Positions 62,921 to 64,000 of a DNA stretch of 64,000 nucleotides are shown piece by piece. Origin of the DNA: Paenibacillus sp. 1011MAR3C5 (GTDB lineage Bacteria > Bacillota > Bacilli > Paenibacillales > Paenibacillaceae); the NCBI RefSeq assembly GCF_003591485.1, contig NZ_QZCF01000003.1:186001-250000 (forward strand), in the 5' to 3' direction. Under the pieces are notes generated by a model. It made no database searches, was not told where the DNA came from, and saw only the letters and a program-made list of their open reading frames with translations. Both the position numbers and the translations under genes were made by a program. Each line of letters opens with the position of its first letter. Within the stretch, counting starts at the first letter, position 1.

Positions 62921-63973
62921 ATGATGAGTTATCGCAAGCGGGTTAGTCGGGCCGGTATTGGTTTACTGGCTGCAATGGTCATGCTTGGCGGTTGCGGCGC
63001 AGCCAAGCCAGAGACTGGCGATGCAGGCTCCTTCGGCGATGCTGTAGTTGCAGCGGCTCGTACAGATAATAGCGGGCAGATTAGCAGTGAGAGGAATAGC
63101 GGCACCGGAGATCGCATTCCGTCCAATTCTAATGAAAATGCTCAAGCGGCTGCTTCTAGTGGGAATAAGCAAACTGTAGGCACAGAGCAAATCAAAAACG
63201 AGGGAAAGACAAATGATGCGACTGCGACTGTACAGGATAGAGAGGGTAAGGGAACGGGAAGTAATCGGGCCGGTACTGTAGCGGGCGAAAAGAGTGAGGG
63301 GGCGAGTGATAGCGATAAGTCTGGTGAAGCAAGTGAGAATGCTCAGGCAGGAGCGCCGTCAGGCGCGGGCAAGTCGGAGCTCCCGAGCGGGCCTTCGGAT
63401 CATAAGGGGGCATCGTCAGTTAGTCAAAAGACGAATCAAGAGACGTCGGGCGCCTCGAGCGGGAAAGGAGCTGGCGAGCAAGGGAAGCCGACAGCTTCGA
63501 AGGGTTCTGACCAGGAGCCGCCAAACAAGTCCGGAGCAGATGGGAAATCGCAGGCTGGCGGAGGCGAAAAGCCGACGTCTGAGGGAGCCCCTTCCAGCAA
63601 ATATCCGCAAATTGGCTGGAATGAATTTTTCGATAATGAGGAGCAGGCTACACCTTCCGACCGATTCTGGGATTTGTCCGATGCTCGGAAGACGGTTCAA
63701 ATTAAAGGCTTTATGGGCGAGGTGCTTTCCTTCGACCAGAATTGGTTCCTGCTCATACCGGAGCCGGGAGCAGAGTGCCCGTTCGATAACGGGGATGAGA
63801 CGTACTGGAACAAGATTATGATTGTATTTGTCAAAGATGGCTCCAAGCTGCGTTACACGAATAAGCCGCTCAAGCTGACAGGCCGCTTGGATGTCGGCGT
63901 CAAAGTCGACGAATCCGGCTACAAAACGATGTTTCGCCTATACGATGCTAAGTTCGAAGAAATCAAAGAATAG
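62921..63973 (+). CDS. Lipoprotein with DUF3299-like C-terminal domain
   Basis: 350 residues from ATG 62921, 8 bases after AGGAGG. Lipobox LGGC (Cys24). Residues ~30-220 are a low-complexity Ser/Gly/Lys/Glu linker. Residues ~225-350 form a compact domain: VQIKGFMGEVLSFD, FLLIPEPGAECPF and PLKLTGRLDVGVK, the strand and cysteine pattern of DUF3299 proteins. Those occur with LolD/FtsX-type ABC modules in zinc-responsive (zrg-like) clusters of gammaproteobacteria. The sequence ends with a stop at 63973, 27 bases before the window edge. Confidence 0.7.
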   Translation: MMSYRKRVSRAGIGLLAAMVMLGGCGAAKPETGDAGSFGDAVVAAARTDNSGQISSERNSGTGDRIPSNSNENAQAAASSGNKQTVGTEQIKNEGKTNDATATVQDREGKGTGSNRAGTVAGEKSEGASDSDKSGEASENAQAGAPSGAGKSELPSGPSDHKGASSVSQKTNQETSGASSGKGAGEQGKPTASKGSDQEPPNKSGADGKSQAGGGEKPTSEGAPSSKYPQIGWNEFFDNEEQATPSDRFWDLSDARKTVQIKGFMGEVLSFDQNWFLLIPEPGAECPFDNGDETYWNKIMIVFVKDGSKLRYTNKPLKLTGRLDVGVKVDESGYKTMFRLYDAKFEEIKE

Positions 63974-64000
63974 TTGAATGCGCTGCAAGCAGAGAAACTC

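Noticed and set aside
1..64000. CRISPR arrays, tRNA or rRNA genes, prophage or intact transposases
   Set aside because: None were found: no regularly spaced repeats, cloverleaf-like RNA genes or transposase motifs were recognised in the window.

Overview
The window looks like chromosomal DNA from an endospore-forming member of the Paenibacillaceae (Paenibacillus-like). The reasons are moderately GC-balanced, densely packed Bacillota-style genes with strong AGGAGG-type ribosome sites, a surface protein ending in three SLH domains, a YesM/YesN two-component pair next to a sugar ABC transporter, and two adjacent GerA-type spore germinant receptor operons. No rRNA, tRNA, CRISPR array, prophage or intact insertion sequence was found. 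This is a reading of the sequence alone; no database search was possible.

Layout. 1-9.9 kb: small housekeeping and accessory genes (a secreted partial protein, VOC protein, AraC/GyrI regulator, two tandem DHFR-like reductases, DUF2062), a large SLH-anchored choice-of-anchor I protein behind a probable Pho box, an acetyltransferase and a methyltransferase. 10-14.6 kb: a beta-lactamase-fold membrane hydrolase behind a BlaI-like palindrome, two decayed genes (a frameshifted aminoglycoside-phosphotransferase-like relic and an acyl-CoA ligase with its middle deleted), DUF2809 and threonine aldolase. 14.7-18.4 kb: DinB, DUF1835 and small membrane or unknown genes, one of which seems to start at ATT.

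18.4-25.3 kb is the most unusual region: a divergently arranged peptide/nickel-type ABC transporter in which every part departs from the standard plan. The substrate-binding lipoprotein appears circularly permuted, both permeases carry long N-terminal extensions, and the two ATPases are fused. 25.7-29.7 kb: a membrane GGDEF-EAL protein translationally coupled to an orphan sugar-type binding lipoprotein, probably a c-di-GMP sensing pair. 29.7-34.9 kb: PspA behind a SigW-type promoter, an ROK protein without the zinc cysteines, a polytopic membrane protein resembling WsfD, an alpha/beta hydrolase and a small membrane protein.

35.1-41.9 kb: a sugar ABC importer (binding protein, two permeases, no ATPase) followed by YesM/YesN-type sensor and regulator. 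42-50 kb: two germinant receptor operons (A-C-D-B, then B-A-C). 50.2-58.7 kb: GntR, a Tat-exported nitroreductase with a TetR regulator, methylglyoxal synthase, a GAF-LuxR regulator, an acetyl-xylan-esterase-type hydrolase, a GPH-family sugar symporter, an HD hydrolase and small proteins. 58.9-64 kb: a secreted alkaline phosphatase, then an ABC ATPase, an FtsX-type permease with a histidine-rich extracellular insert, and a lipoprotein with a DUF3299-like domain, together suggestive of metal (zinc) handling.
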